64,000 nt of DNA from JAAYRG01 sp964643255 (GTDB taxonomy: Bacteria > Bacillota > Clostridia > Lachnospirales > Lachnospiraceae). This document shows, piece after piece, positions 54,603 through 63,276 of this stretch. A program made the translations under genes and the position numbers. The notes beneath the pieces are model-generated. The model was not told the origin of the DNA. It made no database searches and was given only the letters and a program-made list of their open reading frames with translations. The number at the start of each line of letters is the position of its first letter. Within the stretch, counting starts at the first letter, position 1. The DNA is taken from the NCBI GenBank assembly GCA_964643255.1, contig CAZXSM010000001.1, positions 1-64,000 of the forward strand. The letters run 5' to 3'.

Positions 54603-55475
54603 TTACAAGCTTAATGAAACATGTGATATATCTACAATTTCTCTTATATATTGTGAGATATTATTTATATAGGCATTGTTTACGTATTTGTCACAATCTT
54701 CTATAGTAATTTTATTAGCGTTTTCATTACTTGCTAAACTGTTCTCACTTTTTTGTAAATGTAATAAATATTCAATATTACCTTCTGGACCTGTTATTGG
54801 AGAATAATCTAGATTTACTATATTAAAACCAACACTTATTGCAAATTTGATTATTTTTTCAATAACTTCTATATGAATGTTTGAATCTCGAACAACACCT
54901 TTTTCACCAACTTGTTCTCTTTCTGCTTCAAATTGGGGCTTAATAAGGCATACCACTTGTCCATTATCGATTAATATATTTCTAACAGGTACAAGTACTA
55001 GTTCCAATGAAATAAAAGCTACATCAATTGAGGAAAAATCAATAGGTTCACCTATGTCTTTTGGTTTCACATAACGAATATTAGTTTTTTCCATTGTTAC
55101 TACTCTATCGTCACTTCTAAGTTTCCATGCTAATTGATTAGTACCCACATCTATGGCATATACCTTTTTTGCACCTTCTTGTAACATGCAATCAGTAAAA
55201 CCACCTGTTGAGGAACCCACATCCATACATACCTTATCTTGCAAGTCTATACCAAAAACTTCTATGGCCTTTTCTAGCTTAAGTCCTCCTCGACTTACGT
55301 ATTTGGGAGGCTTGCCTCTTACTTCTATTTTTGCTGTATCTTTAAATAATGTCCCCGCTTTAATCTCTCTTTGACCGTTTACAAAGACATGTCCCGCCAT
55401 AATAATAGCCTTAGCCTTCTTATAAGAACTTGCTAAGTTTTTATTTACTAATAGTACATCTAATCTTTCTTTCAT
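54603..55475 (-). CDS. tlyA: TlyA-family rRNA 2'-O-methyltransferase
   Basis: Methylates 16S and/or 23S rRNA ribose; formerly called hemolysin. 290 residues, slightly longer than usual at the C-terminus. S4 RNA-binding domain at 1-60 (RLDVLLVNKNLASSYKKAK), then KYVSRGGLKLEKA and the FtsJ-type SAM site DVGSSTGGFTDCML. It starts 10 bases after the dxs stop. Confidence 0.93.
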   Translation of the reverse strand: MKERLDVLLVNKNLASSYKKAKAIIMAGHVFVNGQREIKAGTLFKDTAKIEVRGKPPKYVSRGGLKLEKAIEVFGIDLQDKVCMDVGSSTGGFTDCMLQEGAKKVYAIDVGTNQLAWKLRSDDRVVTMEKTNIRYVKPKDIGEPIDFSSIDVAFISLELVLVPVRNILIDNGQVVCLIKPQFEAEREQVGEKGVVRDSNIHIEVIEKIIKFAISVGFNIVNLDYSPITGPEGNIEYLLHLQKSENSLASNENANKITIEDCDKYVNNAYINNISQYIREIVDISHVSLSL

Positions 55476-55485
55476 AAATCTACAT

Positions 55486-57363
55486 CTACACTCTCTTAAA
55501 CTTATCTAATACTTTTCTATAAATAGATAAGGAATCTAATCCGTATTGAACTTTTAACTCATCAGGCTCACCTTGTTCTACGAAGCAATCTGGAATAGAT
55601 ATATTGATTTGTTTTATATTATTATAATTATTGCAAACTAAGAATGAGGATATTTTTTCACCAAAGCCTCCTGATTTAACATTTTCTTCTAGGGTAACCC
55701 AAAGATTGCATTTAGAAGAAAAGTCGTGAAGAACTTTCTCGTCAATAGGAGATACAAAACGAGCATTTATTACTGAAGCTCTTATTCCTTGTTCTCCCAG
55801 CATATCCTTAACATGGACCGCTGTTTCCACCATACTTCCAACAGCCAATAATAATACTTGTCCATCTTTTTCATCATATAAAACCTCAGCTTTACCATAT
55901 TCAATCTCTTGTCTAAACTCACTAAGACCTTCATAGGCATTTCCTCTAGGATATCTTATGGCTACAGGTCCATCATGGTCACAAGCAAAATATAACATTT
56001 GCCTAAGTTCTTTTTTGTTTTTTGGAGCCATAAGAGTCAGGTTAGGTAAATGAGATAAAAATGACAAATCAAATAGCCCCTGGTGAGTTTCTCCATCTTT
56101 TCCTACAATTCCCGCCCTATCAATTGCAAAAACAACAGGTAAGTTATTAATGCAAACGTCATTCAATATTTGATCATAGGCTCTTTGTAAAAATGTAGAA
56201 TATATTGCAACTACAGGTTTTAATCCACTTTTGGCTAAACCAGCTGCAAATGTTACACCATGAGCTTCGGCTATTCCAACGTCAAAAAATCTATCTGGAA
56301 ATTGTTCCTTAAACTGAGCAGTTCCTGTTCCATCAGGCATTGCTGCAGATATTGCTACTATTTTATCATCTTTTTTCCCTAACTCTATTAGGGTTTTTGA
56401 AAATACTTGGGTATAAGTAGGACCTTTTTTCTTACCTATACTTTTTCCTGTTTTTAAGTTAAATACACCTACCCCATGAAACTTATCTGGTTCATTTTCT
56501 GCTGGGATATATCCCTTGCCCTTTTTGGTTTTAACATGGACAATAACGGCGCCCTTAGCTTGATATGCGCTTTTAAGGGCGGTTAGAATTTCAGGTGTAT
56601 TATGTCCATCTATAGGGCCTATATAGGTTAAACCTAAATCTTCAAATACCATACCTGGTATGAATAATCTTTTAAGGGAGTCTTTAGATTTTCTAATTGT
56701 TCCTATTGCACTATCACCTGCAGGTAGGAAGTTTAAAGCCTTTTCAACCTGTTGCTTTAAATTATAATACTTTATGTCAGTTCGAACTTGTCCTAGATAA
56801 TTAGACATTCCGCCAACATTCTTGGCAATTGACATATTGTTATCATTTAAAACTATAACAAAGTTTGTATTAATTCGACCAGCATTATTTAAGGCCTCTA
56901 GAGCTAAACCTCCAGAAAGTGCACCATCACCAATTAGAGCTGTGATTTTAGAGTCTTCTCCTTTTAAATCTCTAGCCTTTACAAGACCCATTGCTAGAGA
57001 TATTGATGTTGAACTATGACCAGTGTCAAATAGGTCACATTCACTTTCCTTGGATTTAGGAAATCCACTTAGACCTTTAAACTTACGCAAGGTATCAAAT
57101 TCATCTTTTCTACCTGTTAATATTTTATGAGTATAAGCTTGATGCCCCACATCCATAATCAATTTATCTTTAGGGAAATTCATAGAAAGGTGAAGTGCCA
57201 TGGTAAGCTCAACAACACCAAGGTTAGAAGCTAAATGACCTCCTGTTTTACTAACATTAAGTAATAAAAACTTTCTAATCTCCTTGGCAAGTTTTCTATA
57301 ATCAGCTGCTTGTATGTTCTTTATATCGTTAGGTTTATTTATTTTATCTAATAATTCAGACAA
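55486..57363 (-). CDS. dxs: 1-Deoxy-D-xylulose-5-phosphate synthase
   Basis: First enzyme of the MEP isoprenoid pathway; TPP-dependent. 625 residues. GGHLASNLGVVELTMALH and DVGHQAYTHKILTGR near the N-terminus, GDGALSGGLALEALNN as TPP motif, and the transketolase middle domain with AEAHGVTFAAG and DRAGIVGKDGETHQG. Follows ispA, which uses its products. Confidence 0.97.
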   Translation of the reverse strand: MSELLDKINKPNDIKNIQAADYRKLAKEIRKFLLLNVSKTGGHLASNLGVVELTMALHLSMNFPKDKLIMDVGHQAYTHKILTGRKDEFDTLRKFKGLSGFPKSKESECDLFDTGHSSTSISLAMGLVKARDLKGEDSKITALIGDGALSGGLALEALNNAGRINTNFVIVLNDNNMSIAKNVGGMSNYLGQVRTDIKYYNLKQQVEKALNFLPAGDSAIGTIRKSKDSLKRLFIPGMVFEDLGLTYIGPIDGHNTPEILTALKSAYQAKGAVIVHVKTKKGKGYIPAENEPDKFHGVGVFNLKTGKSIGKKKGPTYTQVFSKTLIELGKKDDKIVAISAAMPDGTGTAQFKEQFPDRFFDVGIAEAHGVTFAAGLAKSGLKPVVAIYSTFLQRAYDQILNDVCINNLPVVFAIDRAGIVGKDGETHQGLFDLSFLSHLPNLTLMAPKNKKELRQMLYFACDHDGPVAIRYPRGNAYEGLSEFRQEIEYGKAEVLYDEKDGQVLLLAVGSMVETAVHVKDMLGEQGIRASVINARFVSPIDEKVLHDFSSKCNLWVTLEENVKSGGFGEKISSFLVCNNYNNIKQINISIPDCFVEQGEPDELKVQYGLDSLSIYRKVLDKFKRV

Positions 57364-57402
57364 AATTTCTCCTCATTTCTATTATTTACTTTAGGTAATT
57401 AT

Positions 57403-58356
57403 TTATTTTATTCTGTTAATTAATTTGTTAATTAAATCATATAGGAAAGGATTAGCTTTGTCTATCTCTTTATATATATCAAGGCTTTTATTTGACATAT
57501 TCTTTACTTGGTCTTTTGCCTTTTCTAATCCTATAAGAGATACATAGGTAATTTTTTCATTTCGTTCATCACTAAGTACTGGTTTACCTAACTCTTCACT
57601 AGTTGATGAAACATCTAATATGTCATCTTGGATCTGGAATGCTAAGCCTATATAATTCGCCATTTCTTCAATTTTGCTAACTTGTTTATCTGAAGCTCCT
57701 GCTAAAACAGCTCCAATCATCATAGCACTTTGAATTAAGCCAGAAGTTTTAAGCTTATACATATGATTTAAATCATCTAATAATTTACTTGTGTCCTGAC
57801 CTTTAATTGATTGTCCTTCAAGGATACAAGTATCAATTACTTGACCACCAATCATCCCTTGTGTTCCTGCCTTATTAGCTAGAATTTGTAGAGACTTGGC
57901 AACTCTATCCTTATAGTCAAACGTTTTATTACCTTCATCATTAGGTAGGTCAAAATATGCCTTGATAGCCGTTTCAAATGCATAGTTTAGCAAACCATCG
58001 CCAGCTAATATTCCTATGGTTTCTCCGTATTTTATATGAGTGGTTTCTTTACCTCTTCTGTACTTATCATTATCCATAGCTGGCAAGTCATCATGGACTA
58101 ATGAATAGGAGTGAATCATCTCTATAGCAACCATAAAGGGGTGAATCCATTCTAAGTGTTTTCCATCAAACAAAAGATAGGTCTCCATCATTAACAATGG
58201 TCTGATTCTTTTGCCGCCTCCTAAAACACTATAATTCATGGCTTCAAATATGATTTTTTGCTGGCCTTCTTCTTTTGGAATATAGGCTTTCATAATATCT
58301 TCTATATAATTTGCTTTTTCTTGTAACGCCTTATCAAAATCTTTAGTTTTATACAT
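57403..58356 (-). CDS. ispA: Polyprenyl synthetase (farnesyl/geranylgeranyl diphosphate synthase type)
   Basis: Condenses isopentenyl diphosphate with allylic diphosphates. 317 residues. GGGKRIRPLL at 46-55, first Asp-rich motif HDDLPAMDND (88-97) and second QIQDDILDVS near 241. The two extra residues in the first motif (DDLPAMD) are typical of bacterial FPP synthases. It follows xseB by 25 bases. Confidence 0.94.
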   Translation of the reverse strand: MYKTKDFDKALQEKANYIEDIMKAYIPKEEGQQKIIFEAMNYSVLGGGKRIRPLLMMETYLLFDGKHLEWIHPFMVAIEMIHSYSLVHDDLPAMDNDKYRRGKETTHIKYGETIGILAGDGLLNYAFETAIKAYFDLPNDEGNKTFDYKDRVAKSLQILANKAGTQGMIGGQVIDTCILEGQSIKGQDTSKLLDDLNHMYKLKTSGLIQSAMMIGAVLAGASDKQVSKIEEMANYIGLAFQIQDDILDVSSTSEELGKPVLSDERNEKITYVSLIGLEKAKDQVKNMSNKSLDIYKEIDKANPFLYDLINKLINRIK

Positions 58357-58381
58357 ACTTATATATTCTCCTATTGCCCAA

Positions 58382-58588
58382 CTATTCGTCTTTCTGACTT
58401 TCTTCCCCTAAAATTATAATTTGTTTTTCTACTTTATCTATAGAGTCATTAGAGTATTTTAGTAACTTCATTCCCTCTTGATATAATTTGAAAGACTCTT
58501 CTAGGGTAATATCTTCATTGTCTAACTTTTCAATAATTTCATCTAATTCTTCAAATGCGGTTTCTAATGATTTCTTTTCTTCAGACAT
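58382..58588 (-). CDS. xseB: Exonuclease VII small subunit
   Basis: 68-residue helical protein (TAFEELDEIIEKLDNEDITLEESFKLYQEGMKLL in pieces) that assembles with XseA into exonuclease VII. Its ATG follows the xseA stop with no bases between (TAG ATG). Confidence 0.95.
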   Translation of the reverse strand: MSEEKKSLETAFEELDEIIEKLDNEDITLEESFKLYQEGMKLLKYSNDSIDKVEKQIIILGEESQKDE

Positions 58589-59824
58589 CTATATACGCTC
58601 CTTTTTTATTTTTTCATTAACTGTAGCTTTTATATCTCCATCAATTAAAGATATAGAAACTTGGTCACCTAGATCTATTTTATCTAAAGTGTTTACCACT
58701 TCATCCTTATCATTAATAACCATTGAGTAACCTTTGCTTAACTTTCTCAATGGAGAAAGTCCTTCAAACTTTTCTATATAAATATCAAGTTTATGTCTTT
58801 TTCTTGTCATTATCCTATTCATGGCATGTTCTAAATTTTGTTCTAAGTCTATTAAATATTGTCTTTGTTGACGTATCTTATAAACAGGACTAACATGAGA
58901 AAGTCTAGTAGATAAGTACTTTAATTCATTACGATAAGAATTGATTTTAACATTTAATTTATTATCTATATATTTATAATAAGAGTCTATTCGGTTCATT
59001 GTATCACGAAAATCATTTACCGCAAGCTCTGCTGCTGCAGAAGGTGTTGGTGCTCTAAGATCTGCTACAAAGTCCGCAATTGTAAAGTCTGTTTCGTGAC
59101 CAACTGCAGATATAATTGGAGTCTTACAATTATATATAGCTCTTGCAACAATCTCCTCGTTAAATGCCCACAGGTCTTCTATTGAACCCCCACCCCTACC
59201 AACAATAATGGTATCAAGTTCCATTTGATCAAGAGTCCTAATGCCAGATACAATGGTAGCTGCTGCCCCATCTCCTTGAACTTGTGCAGGATATAGTATT
59301 ATTTGAACATATTGATTTCGCCTTCTAGAAATATTAATTATATCTTGAATTGCAGCACCAGTTCTAGCTGTAATAACTCCTATCCTTTTAGGATATGCTG
59401 GGATTTCTTTCTTTGTATCTTGATTAAATAAGCCTTCCTTTTGAAGAGCTTTTTTTAATTCTTCGTATTTTTGATATAGAGCGCCTTCACCATCAAGGGT
59501 AATTCTATTAGCATATAATTGGTAAACTCCTGTTTTTTCATAAACTCCAACACTTCCAAAAACTATAACCTTTTGGCCTTCTTCCATTTGAAATTTAAGG
59601 CCATTGACTCTTTGTCCCTTAAACATTACACATGAAATTTGACCACCACTATCTTTTAGTGTGAAATATATATGGCCTGAAGAATGATATCTACAATTAG
59701 ATACTTCTCCTACCACATACATACTATTAAGTCTACCATCCCTTAGTAGCAACTCTTGAATCATTGAATTAACTTCAGATACTCTATAAGGTTCTTTTCT
59801 TTTCTCGTATTTCAAATTCTCCAT
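58589..59824 (-). CDS. xseA: Exonuclease VII large subunit
   Basis: Catalytic subunit that degrades single-stranded DNA from both ends. 411 residues. N-terminal OB domain (MYVVGEVSNCRYHSSGHIYF), catalytic part with ARTGAAIQDI and RGGGSIEDLWAFNEE, SAVGHETDFTIADFVADLRA, then a long coiled coil. Between nusB and xseB as in most Firmicutes. Confidence 0.97.
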   Translation of the reverse strand: MENLKYEKRKEPYRVSEVNSMIQELLLRDGRLNSMYVVGEVSNCRYHSSGHIYFTLKDSGGQISCVMFKGQRVNGLKFQMEEGQKVIVFGSVGVYEKTGVYQLYANRITLDGEGALYQKYEELKKALQKEGLFNQDTKKEIPAYPKRIGVITARTGAAIQDIINISRRRNQYVQIILYPAQVQGDGAAATIVSGIRTLDQMELDTIIVGRGGGSIEDLWAFNEEIVARAIYNCKTPIISAVGHETDFTIADFVADLRAPTPSAAAELAVNDFRDTMNRIDSYYKYIDNKLNVKINSYRNELKYLSTRLSHVSPVYKIRQQRQYLIDLEQNLEHAMNRIMTRKRHKLDIYIEKFEGLSPLRKLSKGYSMVINDKDEVVNTLDKIDLGDQVSISLIDGDIKATVNEKIKKERI

Positions 59825-59863
59825 GAGTCTTCCCTTCTAATATGTGCATTCAATTAGTTAAAC

Positions 59864-60334
59864 TTAAGTTAATAATTTTGCTAGAACGCCGTTAACAAAA
59901 GAGCCTGATGTTTCTTCTCCAAACTTCTTAGCAAGTTCTACTGCCTCATTAATAGAAACTGGACCTGGTATTTCTTCATCAAACTTAATTTCATATACAG
60001 CTATTCTCATTGCTGTTAGATCAGACCTAATCATTCTATCAATAGTCCATCCTGTTGATATCTCAGATATAGTCTCATCTATTTCTGGAAGTTTTTCAAC
60101 AATCTTAAAAAATCTTTCCTTTAGTTCTTCTATATTCTCTTTACTTAATGATTCAAAATCTAGATTCGAATCATTAGATTCTATATCTTCTTTTAAAGAT
60201 TTCAAATCCTCATCAGACATGTTTTCAAATGTTTCAAGATATATGTCTGCCTGTCTAATACGTTCTTCATTTTTATGAAATTCCATTTGAAATAACATCA
60301 TAAAAATATGTTCTCTTGCTTGTCTTCTTGTCAT
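59864..60334 (-). CDS. nusB: Transcription antitermination factor NusB
   Basis: Binds boxA RNA with S10 in rRNA antitermination. 156 residues, all helical. Start TRRQAREHIFMMLFQMEF is typical, with DRMIRSDLTAMRIAVYEI and PVSINEAVELAKKFG at the C-terminal half. A Glu/Asp/Ser-rich insertion near residues 40-65 is a little longer than in many homologues. Confidence 0.95.
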   Translation of the reverse strand: MTRRQAREHIFMMLFQMEFHKNEERIRQADIYLETFENMSDEDLKSLKEDIESNDSNLDFESLSKENIEELKERFFKIVEKLPEIDETISEISTGWTIDRMIRSDLTAMRIAVYEIKFDEEIPGPVSINEAVELAKKFGEETSGSFVNGVLAKLLT

Positions 60335-60384
60335 AATTCCTCCGACTAGTTATAAATTGCTTTAGTAAATTTATAACAAAAAAT

Positions 60385-60503
60385 GGCTGTTACAAAGCTA
60401 ATTACAAATTGCGTCCTAAGTTAAAGTGTCTATTAAATTACACCTTTTATTCTACTTAGTCAATCATTCCCGCAAATATATAAATAGAGCTTTGCAACAG
60501 TCC
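60385..60503 (-). terminator. Long nested hairpin terminator after asp23
   Basis: Four collinear helices. The outer one pairs 60385-60399 (GGCTGTTACAAAGCT) with 60488-60503. Inside follow TTGCG/CGCAA, CTAAGT/ACTTAG and AGGTGT/ACACTT around a 10-base loop. On the minus strand the outer stem is followed by TTTTTT. About 120 bases in total, 33 bases after the asp23 stop. Confidence 0.75.
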
Positions 60504-60535
60504 CACATTGTAATTAGATATATTGTGTTACTTGT

Positions 60536-60928
60536 TTATTGATTTTCATCAACACTAACACTAGCTATCCTAATATTAACTTCTGAAACAGTTAATCCAG
60601 TCATGGTTTCAATTGCTGATTTTACTCTTTCTTGTACCTGCTTAGATACCTTTGGAATACTATATCCATAATCAACTTGTAATGCTATATCTACAGCTAC
60701 ATTATCGGTATCAACCTGTATCTTAACTCCCTTGGATAGGTTTTTTACTCCTAATTTGCTTATTAATTCGTTTGATAAATTACCTGCCATAGAAGCAACG
60801 CCTTCCACTTCTGTTGCAGCAAGACCAGCGATAGTCGCAACTACTTCGTCCGCAATTTTTACTTCGCCCATTTTGTTATCGTCAACATGTATTTCATAAG
60901 TATTTCTACTATCATGTTCTTTAACCAT
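60536..60928 (-). CDS. Asp23/Gls24-family envelope stress protein
   Basis: 130 residues of the Asp23 (DUF322) family. GEVKIADEVVATIAGLAATEVEGV and KLGVKNLSKGVKIQ are typical, with YGYSIPKVSKQVQERVKSAIE in the C-terminal half. It lies between spoIIIAH and nusB, the standard position (yqhY in Bacillus). YqhY-type proteins are linked to control of fatty-acid synthesis (acetyl-CoA carboxylase), but that role is not shown here. Own promoter upstream, large terminator downstream. Confidence 0.94.
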   Translation of the reverse strand: MVKEHDSRNTYEIHVDDNKMGEVKIADEVVATIAGLAATEVEGVASMAGNLSNELISKLGVKNLSKGVKIQVDTDNVAVDIALQVDYGYSIPKVSKQVQERVKSAIETMTGLTVSEVNIRIASVSVDENQ

Positions 60929-60974
60929 TGTTATTTACCTCCTACGTCATATAACAATATACATTATTGACTTA

Positions 60975-61002
60975 ATTATAACAAAATATAATGCTTTTGC
61001 AA
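60975..61002 (-). promoter_or_regulatory. Promoter of the asp23-family gene
   Basis: On the minus strand TTGCAA (60997-61002) and TATAAT (60975-60980) with a 16-base spacer, about 45 bases before the start codon. It separates vegetative expression from the sporulation-only spoIIIA genes upstream. Confidence 0.65.
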
Positions 61003-61054
61003 ACTGTTTATTGCATCTTACATGTATATTCATACATATACTATATTATGTAGG

Positions 61055-61837
61055 TTATTCGCTAACAATAACTGGTGCTATAACAATTTGTGTAACTTCA
61101 AAACCTGTTTCCCTTTTCACTATATCTTCTATTTGGGCAATATCTTGATCATCAAGGCTAGCTGCATTTATTATTACATTAACTTTTTCCTCTGATAAGC
61201 GTACAACTGCATCGCTATATCCTTTAGCTTCTAATAATGTTTCAGTTGCATTTTCTTTTTCTGAAATAGAAGTTAACTTTATTATCTCTTGAGTTGCTAA
61301 AGATTTGTCTTCTTCAGATACAGTTGTGTTTTCAAGGATTTCCATTAATGTATCTTTGTTACTTGCTCGCATTTGTTCCCTTGATAATCTTGCATTAAGA
61401 AAATAGTCTGGAGATGCTTTTGTGCTTACTAGGACTGCTTCTCCTGGTGGTGTTTCTTCATCATTTTCCTCGTCTTTTACTTCACCACTTACTGTTTCTG
61501 CAGCTGCTAGGTCGTCTTCATTTTCTGTAATTATTTCACCTGTGTCTGATACATCCTGTACTTGATCAGCATCGATGTTTTCAGCCACATCGTCTGCTCC
61601 ATCTTCATTTACTAGGTCATCTATATCTTTTCCTTCATTAAGAAACTCTAGTAAATCGCTATCATCAAGATTGTCTCCTACTGTTTTTTCCGCTTCGTCA
61701 TAATCTAGTACTTGACCGTCAGAAGCTACTGTATCATCTTGGGTGTCACGTTGGGAAAAATTTAAGTAACCTGCAACCAAAATCATGATAGCAAGAGCTG
61801 TTATGATTATTTGATTTTTCTTAAATATTTTCTTCAT
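61055..61837 (-). CDS. spoIIIAH: Stage III sporulation protein AH
   Basis: Mother-cell ring protein that meets SpoIIQ of the forespore to form the feeding channel. 260 residues. One membrane segment (about 9-25), a long very acidic linker (about 30-140, rich in Asp/Glu), and the C-terminal ring-building domain (SPDYFLNARLSREQMRASN to the end). Last gene of the spoIIIA operon. Confidence 0.95.
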   Translation of the reverse strand: MKKIFKKNQIIITALAIMILVAGYLNFSQRDTQDDTVASDGQVLDYDEAEKTVGDNLDDSDLLEFLNEGKDIDDLVNEDGADDVAENIDADQVQDVSDTGEIITENEDDLAAAETVSGEVKDEENDEETPPGEAVLVSTKASPDYFLNARLSREQMRASNKDTLMEILENTTVSEEDKSLATQEIIKLTSISEKENATETLLEAKGYSDAVVRLSEEKVNVIINAASLDDQDIAQIEDIVKRETGFEVTQIVIAPVIVSE

Positions 61838-61857
61838 TCTTTACCTCCTATATGTTT

Positions 61858-62556
61858 TTAATTCATCTTCATTACTTTAACTTTATGTGCTTGCACTCCA
61901 AATAATACCTGGGTTGCTTCAATTATTTGATTAATAATTGAAACATTATCTCCACCTTCTGAAATTATTAAAATCCCTTCTACCTGAGGTTCTAACTCTT
62001 TAAGAACATATGGTGTTTTTGATCCATCTTGGTTTTCAATCATTATTGTGTTTTCTTCTTGATTATGGCTACTAGTAATACGTTTGCCACCGTTGCCATC
62101 AGCCTCATTTACTCTGCTTTGTGTATATGGTTCATCTTTTAATACTATAACTTCTTTCGAACCCTTAAGAGTTATCATCACCTCTACTTGGCCTACACCT
62201 TCAACTTTTCTTAAAGCATTTTCTAAACGCTCTTCTAAAGTCCTAACATAAAATTCTGTTTGACCAGCCTTTGTTGAAATTTCTCTAGTAGGATTTTCAT
62301 TTACACTTATTTGCTCTTCTTCTTTAGTCTTTTTATCATTACTACTTTCCTTAGTATTTATTGGCCAGGAAATTATAAGCAACAAAACTCCAACCATTAG
62401 TATGATTACCAAATTGGAGGGGCCAACTGTTTTAATAAAACTTTTGTTTTTATCCTTTTTTTCTTCGTTATTATTTACATTTTTCTCACTATTACTTTTT
62501 GCGGTTTTTTTATCTAGACCTAAGATTTTTTTTATATTGTTCTTGTTTTCCTCCAT
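61858..62556 (-). CDS. spoIIIAG: Stage III sporulation protein AG
   Basis: Forms the large ring of the SpoIIIA-SpoIIQ channel. 232 residues. Cytoplasmic basic N-terminus, one membrane segment (about 48-65), then the ring-building domain with LEERLENALRKVEGVGQVEVMITLK in pieces and LKELEPQVEGILIISEGG. Follows spoIIIAF by 38 bases. Confidence 0.95.
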   Translation of the reverse strand: MEENKNNIKKILGLDKKTAKSNSEKNVNNNEEKKDKNKSFIKTVGPSNLVIILMVGVLLLIISWPINTKESSNDKKTKEEEQISVNENPTREISTKAGQTEFYVRTLEERLENALRKVEGVGQVEVMITLKGSKEVIVLKDEPYTQSRVNEADGNGGKRITSSHNQEENTIMIENQDGSKTPYVLKELEPQVEGILIISEGGDNVSIINQIIEATQVLFGVQAHKVKVMKMN

Positions 62557-62594
62557 AGCAACTCCTCATACATGTATAACAGGAATTAAGTTTA

Positions 62595-63233
62595 TTATTC
62601 CTGTATACTAATATTTATATTACTCGAATCAAGATTATAGAAGTCTGACAAAAGATTTTTTATATAAATTTCATTTTCTGATAGATTGCTTTCATTATTT
62701 ATATGACTATTACCTTGATTACCTTTTTCTCCATCCTGTCCAATTTCAATCTTATCAATTTCTACTTTTTCAATAGGTTCATTAAGACTAATATTGTTTT
62801 GGGCTATATAACTAGCTTCAATCCACATTTCTTGTATTTCTCCAAATGAATCACTAGCTTCATCACTATTAATTTTAATTTCAAACTTATTTATAAATAA
62901 CTTTTCTTTTTCTAATAGCTTTTCAGTATTAATTTTTATTTCTGTTTTATATTCTTCTAATATTGTATTTATTTGTGACTCTTGAGCCTGCTCTAATTTG
63001 ATATTTATGTTTTCTCCATCAACCACAAAAGAGTTTTTCTCAAAGTAATAATCTAATTTTTCATCTATATCAAACAATCCAAATAAAGGCTTTACTACAA
63101 GAATAATTAAAATCATACCTGAAATAAGACTGATATACTTTTTGTAGCTGGATTTCTCTGCCAGATTGTTAATTATTGTTATAAGTATTAAGAAAAACAC
63201 TATATTTTTTACCCAGTTATATATAAAATCCAA
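62595..63233 (-). CDS. spoIIIAF: Stage III sporulation protein AF
   Basis: Membrane component of the SpoIIIA complex. 212 residues. Two N-terminal membrane segments (about 8-26 and 35-54), then an extracytoplasmic domain with a Glu/Lys-rich helix and the ending IKNLLSDFYNLDSSNINI. Follows spoIIIAE by 43 bases. Confidence 0.93.
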   Translation of the reverse strand: MDFIYNWVKNIVFFLILITIINNLAEKSSYKKYISLISGMILIILVVKPLFGLFDIDEKLDYYFEKNSFVVDGENINIKLEQAQESQINTILEEYKTEIKINTEKLLEKEKLFINKFEIKINSDEASDSFGEIQEMWIEASYIAQNNISLNEPIEKVEIDKIEIGQDGEKGNQGNSHINNESNLSENEIYIKNLLSDFYNLDSSNINISIQE

Positions 63234-63276
63234 TTGTTATCTCCACCTTTTTGTAGATATACAGAATTTATGTCCT

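Noticed and set aside
57388..57415. Third copy of the palindromic repeat (TTAGGTAATTA near the end of ispA)
   Set aside because: Only 11 bases match and the rest is plain AT-rich sequence; chance is sufficient.
60160..60185. tRNA-like GATTCGAATC motif
   Set aside because: It lies inside nusB coding sequence and no cloverleaf can be formed around it.
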